Shown here piece by piece: positions 16,959 through 25,798 of a stretch of DNA of 43,632 nt. A program made the translations under genes and the position numbers. The DNA is from CAZSHB01 sp964606885 (lineage in GTDB: Bacteria > Babelota > Babeliae > Babelales > CAIQNR01): contig CAZSHB010000009.1 of the NCBI GenBank assembly GCA_964606885.1, forward strand, positions 1-43,632, written 5' to 3'. Positions within the stretch are counted from its first letter, which is position 1. Every line of letters begins with the position of its first letter. A model generated the notes under the pieces. The model was not told where the DNA came from. It saw only the letters and a program-made list of their open reading frames with translations, and did no database searches.

Positions 16959-18065
16959 ATGAATAAAAAAATAGTAACAATAGTTTTGTGTAGCATGCTG
17001 GCTTGTGCTCGTATGCAAGCAGCAGACTATAGTTTGCGTGATCTTGATTCACTCACTATTACAAAAAATGAAAAGATTATTGCAGAACGCGAGTTTAAAT
17101 TTTCTTTGGCTCGTAAAGGCATCCAGCTTGGCTCTGCTGCTTTAGTGGTGGTGGGAATGATCAGTTTATATCGTTGGAGCAAGTCGGGTGTGGTTGTGCC
17201 ACATGCTGATATGGCAATGACGCAGGCTACAGTAAACCAAATTAAAGCTAGCGTGAAAGAGGTTGATATTAAGGTAGAAAACACTCAAATTTTGGTAAAG
17301 ACCATGCAGGGCATGCTTGCAAATGCGCAGGTAGATAAGGCTACTAAGGCAATTGCAGTGTCAGAATTTGTAGAGACTATTAAGCAAAAAGATCATGTTA
17401 TTAATCAAAAAGATATTGAAATTAAAAATTTACATATAGATAAACAAAAATTAACGACAGAATTGAAAAAACCGTTTCTTACTGGAATTCCTGGTGGTTT
17501 GGCAGCATGGGTTAAATATATTTTTGAGAGTTCTGTTATTGGTACGGCAGTTGCGTCTGGTGCGTATGTTATTGCGCAACATGGTCTACCAAAGATTTTT
17601 TCTTGTTTAGATTATGTGTTCTATACGTTCTCATACCATTGGTTTGTAAAAAACCGTACGGAGATGGTCAGCTGTTTTGAAGAGCTTGAACGAGCAGCAT
17701 ATGCGTATGATAATCAGACTGATCAGGTTGAATATCAGCGCCGTATCTTCATCTGGGCCTTTAATCAGTTATTAACCGAGTGTGAATATACGCTTGCTTT
17801 TATGCATGTTCAAAATAACTATTTGTTGCAGTATAGCATTGTCCATGGCAGACACATGGCGGTTATCACGAAGCATTTTAAACAAGTTATAGAACACCAC
17901 AAACAGATGCTTGGCACGGTTGAAAAAGTACCTGAAGGGTATGCAACGTGGACTGATTTTGTTAAAGCGTATCGTGATAAGTTGCGTATTGAGGGGGAAA
18001 GTTATGCGCAGAATGAACAGTATATTTTCTCGCGTCTTACTGCTCATACCATCGGTGCGCGTTAG
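16959..18065 (+). CDS. Hypothetical membrane protein with coiled coil (operon gene 2)
   Basis: A 368-residue protein with signal peptide MNKKIVTIVLCSMLACARMQA. A transmembrane segment follows at about 54-72 (GIQLGSAALVVVGMISLY), then a long coiled coil at about 85-160 (KQKDHVINQKDIEIKNLHID), a second hydrophobic segment near 187-203 (VIGTAVASGAYVIAQ) and a helical C-terminal domain. This is the plan of a membrane-anchored scaffold, but no family is recognised. It lies 14 bases after gene 1. Its last 62 bases overlap the start of gene 3, which suggests translational coupling. Confidence 0.7.
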   Translation: MNKKIVTIVLCSMLACARMQAADYSLRDLDSLTITKNEKIIAEREFKFSLARKGIQLGSAALVVVGMISLYRWSKSGVVVPHADMAMTQATVNQIKASVKEVDIKVENTQILVKTMQGMLANAQVDKATKAIAVSEFVETIKQKDHVINQKDIEIKNLHIDKQKLTTELKKPFLTGIPGGLAAWVKYIFESSVIGTAVASGAYVIAQHGLPKIFSCLDYVFYTFSYHWFVKNRTEMVSCFEELERAAYAYDNQTDQVEYQRRIFIWAFNQLLTECEYTLAFMHVQNNYLLQYSIVHGRHMAVITKHFKQVIEHHKQMLGTVEKVPEGYATWTDFVKAYRDKLRIEGESYAQNEQYIFSRLTAHTIGAR

Positions 18066-18672
18066 ACACAGTTTTGTGCTTTGTGGAGCGATCACAAGTT
18101 GTGTATTTGCAGAACAGTTAGTCACTACCCAAGCTATGTTGCCACAACTTGTGCATGCAACCACTTGGTCAGACGTTGAACAGCTTTTATCAGTGATTAC
18201 TGCTAGCTTTAAGGCGGCTCAACAAGAGCCGACGCATGCTACTATGGAGTTGATGACCGCTTTAACCAAAGATTGTCTGGAATATGAATCTTTTATTAAA
18301 ACGCTTATGGTGCATACAAAAACTCAAGCATGTGTCTGTGTGCCTGTAGCACAACAACCGGCTATGCGAGCATGCGGTTATGCGTATGCAGTTGCATGGG
18401 CTAAACAACATCCATCAAGATCATTTACAGACTTTTATGCCTGTTACTGGCAGATTTATGCTACGTTGTTTGTATATACACTTGCTGATGCACAAGTAGC
18501 CTGTGATCCTGCTGATCGTGCACGCTTGTTTTCTCAAGCACGCCAACATCTTAAAGCATTAAGCAAAAGTTTCTTTTATTTAGAAGCTAGCCATTATGAT
18601 AGGCCCTATGCTCAGCTCTTAAAGCTCTATAGGCAAGTTTGCATGCAGGCTAAGCAACAGGATGCTGCATGA
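18004..18672 (+). CDS. Hypothetical exported helical protein (operon gene 3)
   Basis: The open frame extends up to 17911, but GAGGGGGA lies five bases before the ATG at 18004. From there the protein (222 residues) opens with a basic stretch and hydrophobic core (SFVLCGAITSCVFA), a plausible signal peptide, so I use that start. The mature part is helical, with paired cysteines (QACVCVPV) and aromatic-rich helices (FTDFYACYWQIYATLFVYTL). It overlaps gene 2 by 62 bases and the 951-residue gene by 4 bases (ATGA). No family is recognised. Its position ties it to the same complex or process as its neighbours. Confidence 0.65.
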   Translation: MRRMNSIFSRVLLLIPSVRVRHSFVLCGAITSCVFAEQLVTTQAMLPQLVHATTWSDVEQLLSVITASFKAAQQEPTHATMELMTALTKDCLEYESFIKTLMVHTKTQACVCVPVAQQPAMRACGYAYAVAWAKQHPSRSFTDFYACYWQIYATLFVYTLADAQVACDPADRARLFSQARQHLKALSKSFFYLEASHYDRPYAQLLKLYRQVCMQAKQQDAA

Positions 18673-21524
18673 ATAAAATAGGGATCTTTTTTGTACTATT
18701 GAGTAGTTCGTGTGTGTATGGAGCGCAGCAAGAAGCGTTTATTACCAGTTTTGTGCGTTCATACGATTGTAGCCAAGAAGGCCGCTATACGCATGAGTAC
18801 CATCCGTATTTGTTACAAGCAACCAAACAAAGTTTAAGTAATTTAGAATCTTTTGTGAGTAAAGAAGGTTTTGCCTGTCCTCATAGAATAGTGATTATGG
18901 GATATCAAGAAGAGGGGATTGCGTCCTTTTTGCCTCAGGATCATGCGGTTCTTGATGATGAATACGTGCACGAATCCCGTAAAGGGCGTGTGGGTACGGC
19001 CCATAATGTGTTTGGTTTTTTGACCGGTTTTTTATTAAAAGATGCTAACTGGTTGCAGCAACAATGGGGATATCATAAAGCGCCACTTGTGTATCATCAT
19101 ATGCCTGAGCGAATTGCGTTGTTTAATGATTATGCTTACTGCTTTCAGCAACACGCATTTGGTCAAGATAATAGTCTTATTTTTGCATATCGGGACCGTC
19201 TAGAAGTATTACTTAAAAAACAACAAGCAAAACCATTGCTCCAAGAGTTGGCTAACTTTTGGCAGGCGGCATATCAAGGTGATTTAAAAAGTTTTTCTCA
19301 TCAAGTGCTCGCTACACAAGATATTCTATTTTCTGTGGAATATGCGCGTCACGTGCTTGCTTCGTCTATACCAGTAAGTACCATCTATACGGGTCCTGAT
19401 ATTACGTATCCCATAGAACTATTACCGTGCCAAGAACAACAGGCAACAGAATCTGCTCAGCAGTTTGTCGATTTTTTTGGTAAACAGTTAGTGCCTATAG
19501 CAGGAAAAAAAACGGCCTATGTTTTTTGTAGTTTTGTTGATGGAGTAGGTAAAAGTACGTTACTTGGTAATGTAATTAATTGGAAAAAATATGGATCCGA
19601 TGTTGCGCGTTACGAACGTGTAGACAACAGTTCTTCTCAGCGTGCTACGTTGTATCAGTTGGATGATCAGGTAGCGATTTTAGATTTACCTGCGCAACTG
19701 AGCCATTTTGTTAGTAAGCCTGATGGCTATGTGTTTGTACCCCTTGCTGTTGCTCAGCAGGATCACCTACAAACTGAAATAGAACAGTATGTTATTAAAC
19801 ACAAAGATAGTTTGATACAAAAATATACTCATGCATGCAGTGCTGATGCTGGTCATGCGCTTGATAATGTGTACGCAACATACGTTGCAGTGGCTAAATT
19901 GTTTGATAACCCTGATGCATGGATACCCTTTGAGTATAATGGATGTACGTATCTGTTTAAAAAGCAGGACAATTCTGTGATCCATGTAGCAGTGCCTCTT
20001 GAGGGCGTACAATCGCGTGGTTTAAAAGTGGCGCATCCTGCGCATATGTTGTTTACCAAGGGTCTTTCGTTACCGATGCACGAAGATGCTTTTATGCGTG
20101 ATTGTGCTACAACATTACACGATGCGGGCATAGAACAGTTGGTTTTGGTCGATTTTTTAAGTATGTACCCACGCTCTTCGCGAGAAAATATTCGGGTAAA
20201 CTTTTTAGTACAAGAACTTAGAAAGGTGTACGGAGACCTTTTTGATTACGAAAAAAGTTTTTATAAAACATTGGTTAACGGCAATCTAGAACTGTTTTAC
20301 GACTTAGAACGGTACGCGCCCCATTTTTCTTTTTCTTTGGTGTTAGAAACGATTATGCGTACTGCATTATTTAGCATTTTTAATACGCATACGGATGATC
20401 ATGTACGTACGGTATCTGCTGATCAGATTACGCAATTATTGCGTACACAGTCTGCACATATTCTTACACAGCATCAGAAGTTATTGACCGATGTGTGTCA
20501 GCAAAAAGTGTTACAAGAGCGCCAAGCACTGTGTCATGTTGCGCAGGATAAGTTGTACTATACGGTGGTCGATTTCTCGTGGGTACCGCTTCTTGCGTTT
20601 TCTGACTTTATGCAGCAGCTCTGGACAAAGCGTGTGTACCATCCGTTACTGTCTCCGTTGTGGTTTGCATGTCCTCAAGGTGTACAAGTTGCAGGTACTA
20701 CATCTATAACGCGTGAGTGTCGGGATCAGGTAGTACTTGCAAAAGTTATGCCCTGTTTACGTGCTGCATGGTATGTATCATTAATTAATTTGGTTTATGC
20801 GCAGTTGGATGCGCAAGGTGAGTTTATATGTTCTGAACTACAGTATCCTGTAACGCCTGTTATGGTACAGCGTATGCCTAATGGTATGTTGCAGGTTGTA
20901 CAGTATCCGCTTACTCCTGTCAGTACGATGCCCGATAAACAGGTGATACAGGCATTTTTAGATCTTCAGTTACCGGTAGGGTATGAACAAGACATATGGG
21001 GTGTTACGCATGATACATTGTGTATGCAACCGCTTTTTACCGTTGATACCAGTTCAGGGCTTTTTGGACTAGGGTATAACTCTATGAATATGGTGATTAA
21101 ACAGATTGTTGATACGCACACAACTGCACCAGGTACAAAGCAGCCTCAGCAGTGCATGACCAGTAGTCAGCTTGTACGTGTTCTTGATGAACAACAGTTA
21201 TGGCAGGCAGCAGCATCTGCACAGATGAAAAAACAGTCCGGTTCTGTTATCAAAAAACGTACAATTGGTCGGGATGATCCAAGTAGAGCATCGATTGCTT
21301 TGATGGTGCGCGCGCTTGCTACGTTAGAGATGATTGCAAAAGATCCGCAGGTTTCGATTGTTACTCGACGCGGAGTGTACGAAGATTTTAGAGCGACAGT
21401 ACTTCTGCTTGAACGCATCATGCTGCCGCGTCTGTTCCATTGTACGATTGAGGGTCCGTTATTTGAAGATTACGGTTCTATCGAGCCGGTGATCTCTTGG
21501 GACGTGATTGCTTCCTACCAGTAG
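18669..21524 (+). CDS. Large exported protein with P-loop NTPase-like motif (operon gene 4)
   Basis: A 951-residue protein beginning with a signal peptide (MNKIGIFFVLLSSSCVYGA). Around residues 289-297 it has FVDGVGKST, like the GxDGxGKST P-loop of nucleotide kinases, followed about 45 residues later by VAILDLPAQ, a possible Walker B or switch strand. A second strand-like segment is LVLVDFLSMYPRSSREN. The rest is unlike anything I recognise. A nucleotide-binding motif behind a signal peptide is odd, because ATP and GTP are scarce outside the cytoplasm. The protein may act in a host, may be membrane-tethered facing inwards, or the motif may be inactive. It starts in an ATGA overlap with gene 3, and its 3' end overlaps the convergent pseudouridine synthase gene by 47 bases. 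Confidence 0.7.
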   Translation: MNKIGIFFVLLSSSCVYGAQQEAFITSFVRSYDCSQEGRYTHEYHPYLLQATKQSLSNLESFVSKEGFACPHRIVIMGYQEEGIASFLPQDHAVLDDEYVHESRKGRVGTAHNVFGFLTGFLLKDANWLQQQWGYHKAPLVYHHMPERIALFNDYAYCFQQHAFGQDNSLIFAYRDRLEVLLKKQQAKPLLQELANFWQAAYQGDLKSFSHQVLATQDILFSVEYARHVLASSIPVSTIYTGPDITYPIELLPCQEQQATESAQQFVDFFGKQLVPIAGKKTAYVFCSFVDGVGKSTLLGNVINWKKYGSDVARYERVDNSSSQRATLYQLDDQVAILDLPAQLSHFVSKPDGYVFVPLAVAQQDHLQTEIEQYVIKHKDSLIQKYTHACSADAGHALDNVYATYVAVAKLFDNPDAWIPFEYNGCTYLFKKQDNSVIHVAVPLEGVQSRGLKVAHPAHMLFTKGLSLPMHEDAFMRDCATTLHDAGIEQLVLVDFLSMYPRSSRENIRVNFLVQELRKVYGDLFDYEKSFYKTLVNGNLELFYDLERYAPHFSFSLVLETIMRTALFSIFNTHTDDHVRTVSADQITQLLRTQSAHILTQHQKLLTDVCQQKVLQERQALCHVAQDKLYYTVVDFSWVPLLAFSDFMQQLWTKRVYHPLLSPLWFACPQGVQVAGTTSITRECRDQVVLAKVMPCLRAAWYVSLINLVYAQLDAQGEFICSELQYPVTPVMVQRMPNGMLQVVQYPLTPVSTMPDKQVIQAFLDLQLPVGYEQDIWGVTHDTLCMQPLFTVDTSSGLFGLGYNSMNMVIKQIVDTHTTAPGTKQPQQCMTSSQLVRVLDEQQLWQAAASAQMKKQSGSVIKKRTIGRDDPSRASIALMVRALATLEMIAKDPQVSIVTRRGVYEDFRATVLLLERIMLPRLFHCTIEGPLFEDYGSIEPVISWDVIASYQ

Positions 21525-22376
21525 ACTTAGATCTACGGTCACGATCAGCAGGTTTTTTGGTCGTTGTTTTTCTTGGGATATATTTTTTATCAGCAGTCTT
21601 TTTCTGTGCTACCGGTTTTTTTGATGCAGTTTTGTTGCGATTTGCAACCAATTCAGCACTTTTTGCACTGGTAATCATTTTTAATTTTTCAATTTCATCA
21701 GGTTTTAAATGGCGTGCTTGGCCTAGTGGAACACCTTTAGAAGAAAGACTTGCAAAGCTAACGCGTTCTAATTTTTTAATGGTGTAACCAAAATGTTCAA
21801 ACAAACGTCTGACGACGCGGTTTTTACCGCTATGCAGTACCACACGAACTCTGAAAGGGTTGCGTCCTTGGGTAATGCTGTCCACTTTGACAAAGTCTTT
21901 GTCCAGATGGATGCCTTTTTCAATAACCTGTTTGTGTTCTTCTGTTAATGGTCCGGTCAGTGCTACTTGGTAGATCTTACGGATTTCAAATTTAGGGTGA
22001 CTTAATTTTAAAGAAAGATNNNNNNNNNNNNNGTGAGTAATAAAACTCCGGTGGTGTTGATATCAAGACGACCAATAGGGTACAAACGCGCTTTGATTTT
22101 AGTATCAATCAGTTCAAGTACCGTTGGACGACCAAGATCATCTTCGCAGCTGGTGACGTACCCTTTAGGTTTATTAAGCAGAAGGTAGACCGGTGTTTCT
22201 TGAGTGATAACTTTCTTTTTATAGCGAACGGTATCGTTTTCTTGGATTCGGTAAGCAGGATCAGTAACGGGCCAATGATTGATGGTAACTTTGCCTTCTT
22301 TGATTAATTGATCTGCTTCACGTCGTGAGCAGACCCCCGCTTGGGCAAGAAAAGCATTTAAACGTTCGTTTTTCAT
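21478..22376 (-). CDS. RluB/RsuA-family rRNA pseudouridine synthase (interrupted by assembly gap)
   Basis: It converts a uridine in rRNA to pseudouridine. The N-terminal S4 RNA-binding domain (RLNAFLAQAGVCSRREADQLI) is followed by the catalytic motif GRLDINTTGVLLL, whose aspartate (GRLD) is the nucleophile. After 13 Ns the frame resumes at LKLSHPKFEIRKIYQVALTG and continues through GKNRVVRRLFEHFGY. A very basic Lys/Arg/Thr tail of about 60 residues ends the protein, as in RluB. The gene appears broken only because of the gap: an intact family member would need 11 bases there rather than 13. I start at 22376 (MKNERLN). A start at 22385 is possible, and neither has a clear ribosome-binding site. 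Confidence 0.88.
22020..22032. other. Assembly gap (13 N)
   Basis: The gap falls in the TNDGD region of the pseudouridine synthase. The flanks are not duplicated. The reading frame needs 11 missing bases (or 11 plus a multiple of 3), so the N count is only an estimate and creates a false frameshift. Confidence 0.95.
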
Positions 22377-22539
22377 AAAAAGCACTTTGGTAAATATGGT
22401 CTATAATCTCTTTAGATCAATAGTATAGTGGCAAAGCATTGATTGAGCAATTGAACGGCAATGTTCAGGCTTATAAGTTTTTATGGTACACTGCCTGCTC
22501 GTTAGATTATTTAACCTTAACCAGCTACAGATCGTCACT

Positions 22540-25089
22540 ATGGAACATAAAACTACCCCTTTAATGCAGCAGTACCATGCTCTTAAGCTTGAGCACCCAG
22601 ATAAGCTCCTTTTTTTTCAAGTAGGGGACTTTTATGAACTGTTCTTTGAGGACGCTGTGCGGGCAGCAAACTTTTTGGGAATTGCCCTGACTAAACGGGG
22701 TAAAGACCAAGGAAAAGATATTCCGTTGTGTGGGGTGCCGGTTCATAGTCTTAACCATTATCTGACTAAGTTGATTAAGGGTGGTTTTTGTGTTGCCTTA
22801 TGCGATCAGCTTGAAGCTGCACAAGCGGGTAAGATGGTTAAACGGGGTATTACTAAAGTGTTAACCCCGGGCACGTTAACCGATGAGCATCTGATGGATG
22901 ATACGCATCCATCGTATATTATGTCTTTTGTTCCGCATCAAGATCAGTGGGCGTTGTTGTTTGCAGAAATTGTAACGGCACAAGTGTATGCCACCACGAT
23001 TACTGCTGGGGCACGCAAACTGTTAGAAACGGAGCTGGCCCGCTTTTTTCCTGATGAAATTATTATGGCATCAACAGGTGACACACAACAGTTTAAGACT
23101 ATGTTCAAGCAAGATGGATATTATACTTCTATTGCTAGTCCTGATCAGCAGGCGATGCTTGCGTGGGCACAAGCAAAGTTACAACAAGCGGTTATTGATC
23201 AATTGACTGCAAATCATGCACTGCAAGAGGCGCTTGCAGTTTTGTATAACTATTGCGCTAAAAATAACAGTGCGGTGTTGGAGCAGATTGCTACGCTCCA
23301 TTTTTATCAACCAGAAGATTTTTTAGTACTTGATAACGTCACACAAAAACATCTTGAATTGGTTACCAACTATCAGGGGCAACGTGCAGGTACACTGTTA
23401 GCAACGCTCGATAAAGCTGCTACTCCTATGGGGTCACGTACTTTAAAAAAATGGTTAGTGCGTCCATTACGCTCGATTCACATGATTAACCAACGGTTTG
23501 ATGCAGTAGATTTTTTACGTACAAAGCCAACAGTATTAGATGCTTTACAACATGCTCTTCGTACATGTGGGGATGTTGAACGTGTTGTTGGACGTATAGC
23601 ATTGGGGCGTGCTCCCGTGCGTGATTATGTGCAATTAATAACTATTTTACAAACGGTTCCAGAACTTGCACATAAAGCTATAGGAGCACCGGCATTGTTG
23701 GCCGCTTGTCTTTCGTATGCACAGCAATTTGCGCCACTTTTACAACTACTTCAGACAACATTGTCTTGTGACGCACAACAGGATTGGATTATTGCTTCTG
23801 GGTACCATGCTGAACTTGATAGATTGCGACTTTTGGTAACCGATAGTACGCAGATACTTCTTAAGCTTGAGCAAGAACAGCAACAAACAACGGGTATTAA
23901 CTCTTTAAAAATTAGATATAACGCTATCCATGGGTATTATGCAGAAATTACTAATACTCATCAGGATTTAGTACCGGCTCACTATAAACGGCGTCAAACA
24001 TTGGTTGGCAGAGAGCGATATACGTTTGAAGCTCTAGAAAAACTTGAACATGATATGTTGCATGCACAAAGCAGCATGAGCGCTTTAGAGCGCCAGTTGT
24101 TTGATGAATTAAAGTTACGGGTGGTGCCGTATGTCAGTGCGTTGCGCCGTATGGCATTAGGGTTAGCACATGCTGATGCTTTAATGAGTTTTGCACGATG
24201 TGCGTATGAACGTGGATATGTACGGCCAGTTATAACAGAAGATCAGGATATTGTTGTTATGGGGGGGAAGCATCCTGTTGTTGAGCAAGCACAAGGATCG
24301 GCTTTTATTGCTAATGACACACAGTTAACACAGGAGCAAGCGCTCTGGATTATTACCGGTCCCAATATGGGTGGTAAGTCTACCTATTTGCGGCAAGTGG
24401 CGTTGCTTTCTATCATGGCACAATGTGGCTCGTTTATACCAGCGCGCAGTGCACAATTGCCCTTGCTTGATGCTATTTTTACGCGTATTGGCGCATCGGA
24501 TAATGTTACAGCAGGCAAAAGTACTTTTATGGTAGAGATGGAAGAGACTGCCCATATTTGTCAGTATGCTACGCAAAAAAGTTTGGTTATTTTGGACGAA
24601 GTTGGCCGTGGTACCAGTACTTATGATGGTCTTGCGTTAGCGCAAGCATTAGTTGAATATCTGTACACGCAGGTACGGGCCCGTTGTTTGTTTGCAACTC
24701 ATTATCATGAGTTGACTACGCTAGCACAGCAATATCCGGGCATAGTTTGTTATCATGCACAATCGATGCAAACAGCAGATGGCATTTTGTTTTTACATAC
24801 CATGGTGCCAGGTATTGCAGCGGGTAGTTTTGGTTTAGAAGTTGCACGCCTTGCAGGCTTACCGGCATCTGTTCTTGCACGCGCATCGCACGTATTGCAA
24901 GCTCTTAACCAAGATGAGAGCGCGCGGACTCATGATACACAGTATGTTTATGAGCCTGCACGTGCTGATACTCTAGCTGCAGAAGAACTTGCAGCACTAA
25001 AAAAGTATAAAAATGTAGTTGATACTCTTGATTATGATACACTCTCGCCCAAGAAAGCGTTCGATATTTTATGGGATTTAAAACAGTAG
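22540..25089 (+). CDS. mutS: DNA mismatch repair protein MutS
   Basis: The mismatch sensor and ATPase of mismatch repair. I use the ATG at 22540 (MEHKTTPLMQQY), giving 849 residues, because MutS families begin about there. The open frame upstream to 22483 is not family-like. The mismatch-reading motif F31-Y-E33 (VGDFYELFFEDA) is intact. The connector, lever and clamp regions are present. Walker A is GPNMGGKST (K613), and DEVGRGTSTYDG (from D686) and the ATHYHELT histidine follow. A C-terminal helical region ends in KKAFDILWDLK. The presence of MutS1 argues for working mismatch repair. mutL is not in the window. Confidence 0.97.
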   Translation: MEHKTTPLMQQYHALKLEHPDKLLFFQVGDFYELFFEDAVRAANFLGIALTKRGKDQGKDIPLCGVPVHSLNHYLTKLIKGGFCVALCDQLEAAQAGKMVKRGITKVLTPGTLTDEHLMDDTHPSYIMSFVPHQDQWALLFAEIVTAQVYATTITAGARKLLETELARFFPDEIIMASTGDTQQFKTMFKQDGYYTSIASPDQQAMLAWAQAKLQQAVIDQLTANHALQEALAVLYNYCAKNNSAVLEQIATLHFYQPEDFLVLDNVTQKHLELVTNYQGQRAGTLLATLDKAATPMGSRTLKKWLVRPLRSIHMINQRFDAVDFLRTKPTVLDALQHALRTCGDVERVVGRIALGRAPVRDYVQLITILQTVPELAHKAIGAPALLAACLSYAQQFAPLLQLLQTTLSCDAQQDWIIASGYHAELDRLRLLVTDSTQILLKLEQEQQQTTGINSLKIRYNAIHGYYAEITNTHQDLVPAHYKRRQTLVGRERYTFEALEKLEHDMLHAQSSMSALERQLFDELKLRVVPYVSALRRMALGLAHADALMSFARCAYERGYVRPVITEDQDIVVMGGKHPVVEQAQGSAFIANDTQLTQEQALWIITGPNMGGKSTYLRQVALLSIMAQCGSFIPARSAQLPLLDAIFTRIGASDNVTAGKSTFMVEMEETAHICQYATQKSLVILDEVGRGTSTYDGLALAQALVEYLYTQVRARCLFATHYHELTTLAQQYPGIVCYHAQSMQTADGILFLHTMVPGIAAGSFGLEVARLAGLPASVLARASHVLQALNQDESARTHDTQYVYEPARADTLAAEELAALKKYKNVVDTLDYDTLSPKKAFDILWDLKQ

Positions 25090-25097
25090 GAGCGTGT

Positions 25098-25343
25098 ATG
25101 TATAAAATAGTCATGGGTATTTTACTAGCAACAGCTGTTACACATGCATCTAATAATGGTAGTTCTGTTAAGTTGTCTGATTGGTCTGGGACGTGTCTTA
25201 CTGCTGAAGAAGAAAAATCTAGGAAAGTTGTTTTAGCCATAAGAGCAGAAAGAGATCGTTTACAAAAAGAAAAGCAACAGTTAGAGGCAACAATACGAGC
25301 GCTTCAACAAGAACTGCAAAATGCACAAAAACCAAATAAATAA
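25098..25343 (+). CDS. Small exported coiled-coil protein
   Basis: The start at ATG 25098 is fixed by AGGAG six bases upstream, although the frame is open from 25071. The 81-residue product has signal peptide MYKIVMGILLATAVTHA. The mature protein ends in a charged coiled coil (ERDRLQKEKQQLEATIRALQ). It lies nine bases after mutS and may be co-transcribed with it. It opens a run of small secreted genes on the plus strand, and the next start is 16 bases away. No family is recognised. Confidence 0.65.
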   Translation: MYKIVMGILLATAVTHASNNGSSVKLSDWSGTCLTAEEEKSRKVVLAIRAERDRLQKEKQQLEATIRALQQELQNAQKPNK

Positions 25344-25359
25344 AAAGGATGCACCACGC

Positions 25360-25785
25360 ATGAACTGTTTAGTAAAGCGATTAACCCATTTATTAATGGT
25401 GTCTTATTCTGTATCACTTTACTCTATGCAATCGTGGCATGATGATTTTAGATCACATTCTGATCGTCTTAAAAGTCTTCAACGTAGAGTGGATTCTTTA
25501 GAGATGCATTCGGGAGTATCATATTCTTTCGTGCATGTTGATACATCAGTATCAACAGGGGCCGGGTTCGATCGCGGTAATCATCCTGTTCCCCCTCATG
25601 ATACATTTTCTGAACCTCTTACCGTCGAGCAGTATATGCAGGGATTTGCTCAAACATGGGATATGGATAAAAAACAATTGGCTGCTTTGGTAGCGTCTAA
25701 AAAAGATTTAGAAAAGGCTATCGATCAATGTTTTTTAGATGAACAATACGGGAAATTGTTGCTCGCTCGTTTAGATAAAAAATAG
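25360..25785 (+). CDS. Hypothetical exported protein
   Basis: A 141-residue protein from ATG 25360, preceded by AAAAAGGA. The N-terminus MNCLVKRLTHLLMVSYSVSL is a plausible signal peptide. The mature part has a short helix (DRLKSLQRRVDSLE), a Ser/Thr/Val stretch, and a C-terminal helical segment (TWDMDKKQLAALVASKKDLE). No known family is recognised. It sits between a small coiled-coil gene and the ankyrin-like gene with short gaps, suggesting one transcription unit. Confidence 0.6.
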   Translation: MNCLVKRLTHLLMVSYSVSLYSMQSWHDDFRSHSDRLKSLQRRVDSLEMHSGVSYSFVHVDTSVSTGAGFDRGNHPVPPHDTFSEPLTVEQYMQGFAQTWDMDKKQLAALVASKKDLEKAIDQCFLDEQYGKLLLARLDKK

Positions 25786-25798
25786 GTAGAACAGTAGC

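Noticed and set aside
21885..22008. Apparent break of the pseudouridine synthase into two genes
   Set aside because: The frame is continuous on both sides of the 13 Ns and both halves carry adjacent parts of the family sequence; the split is an assembly effect.
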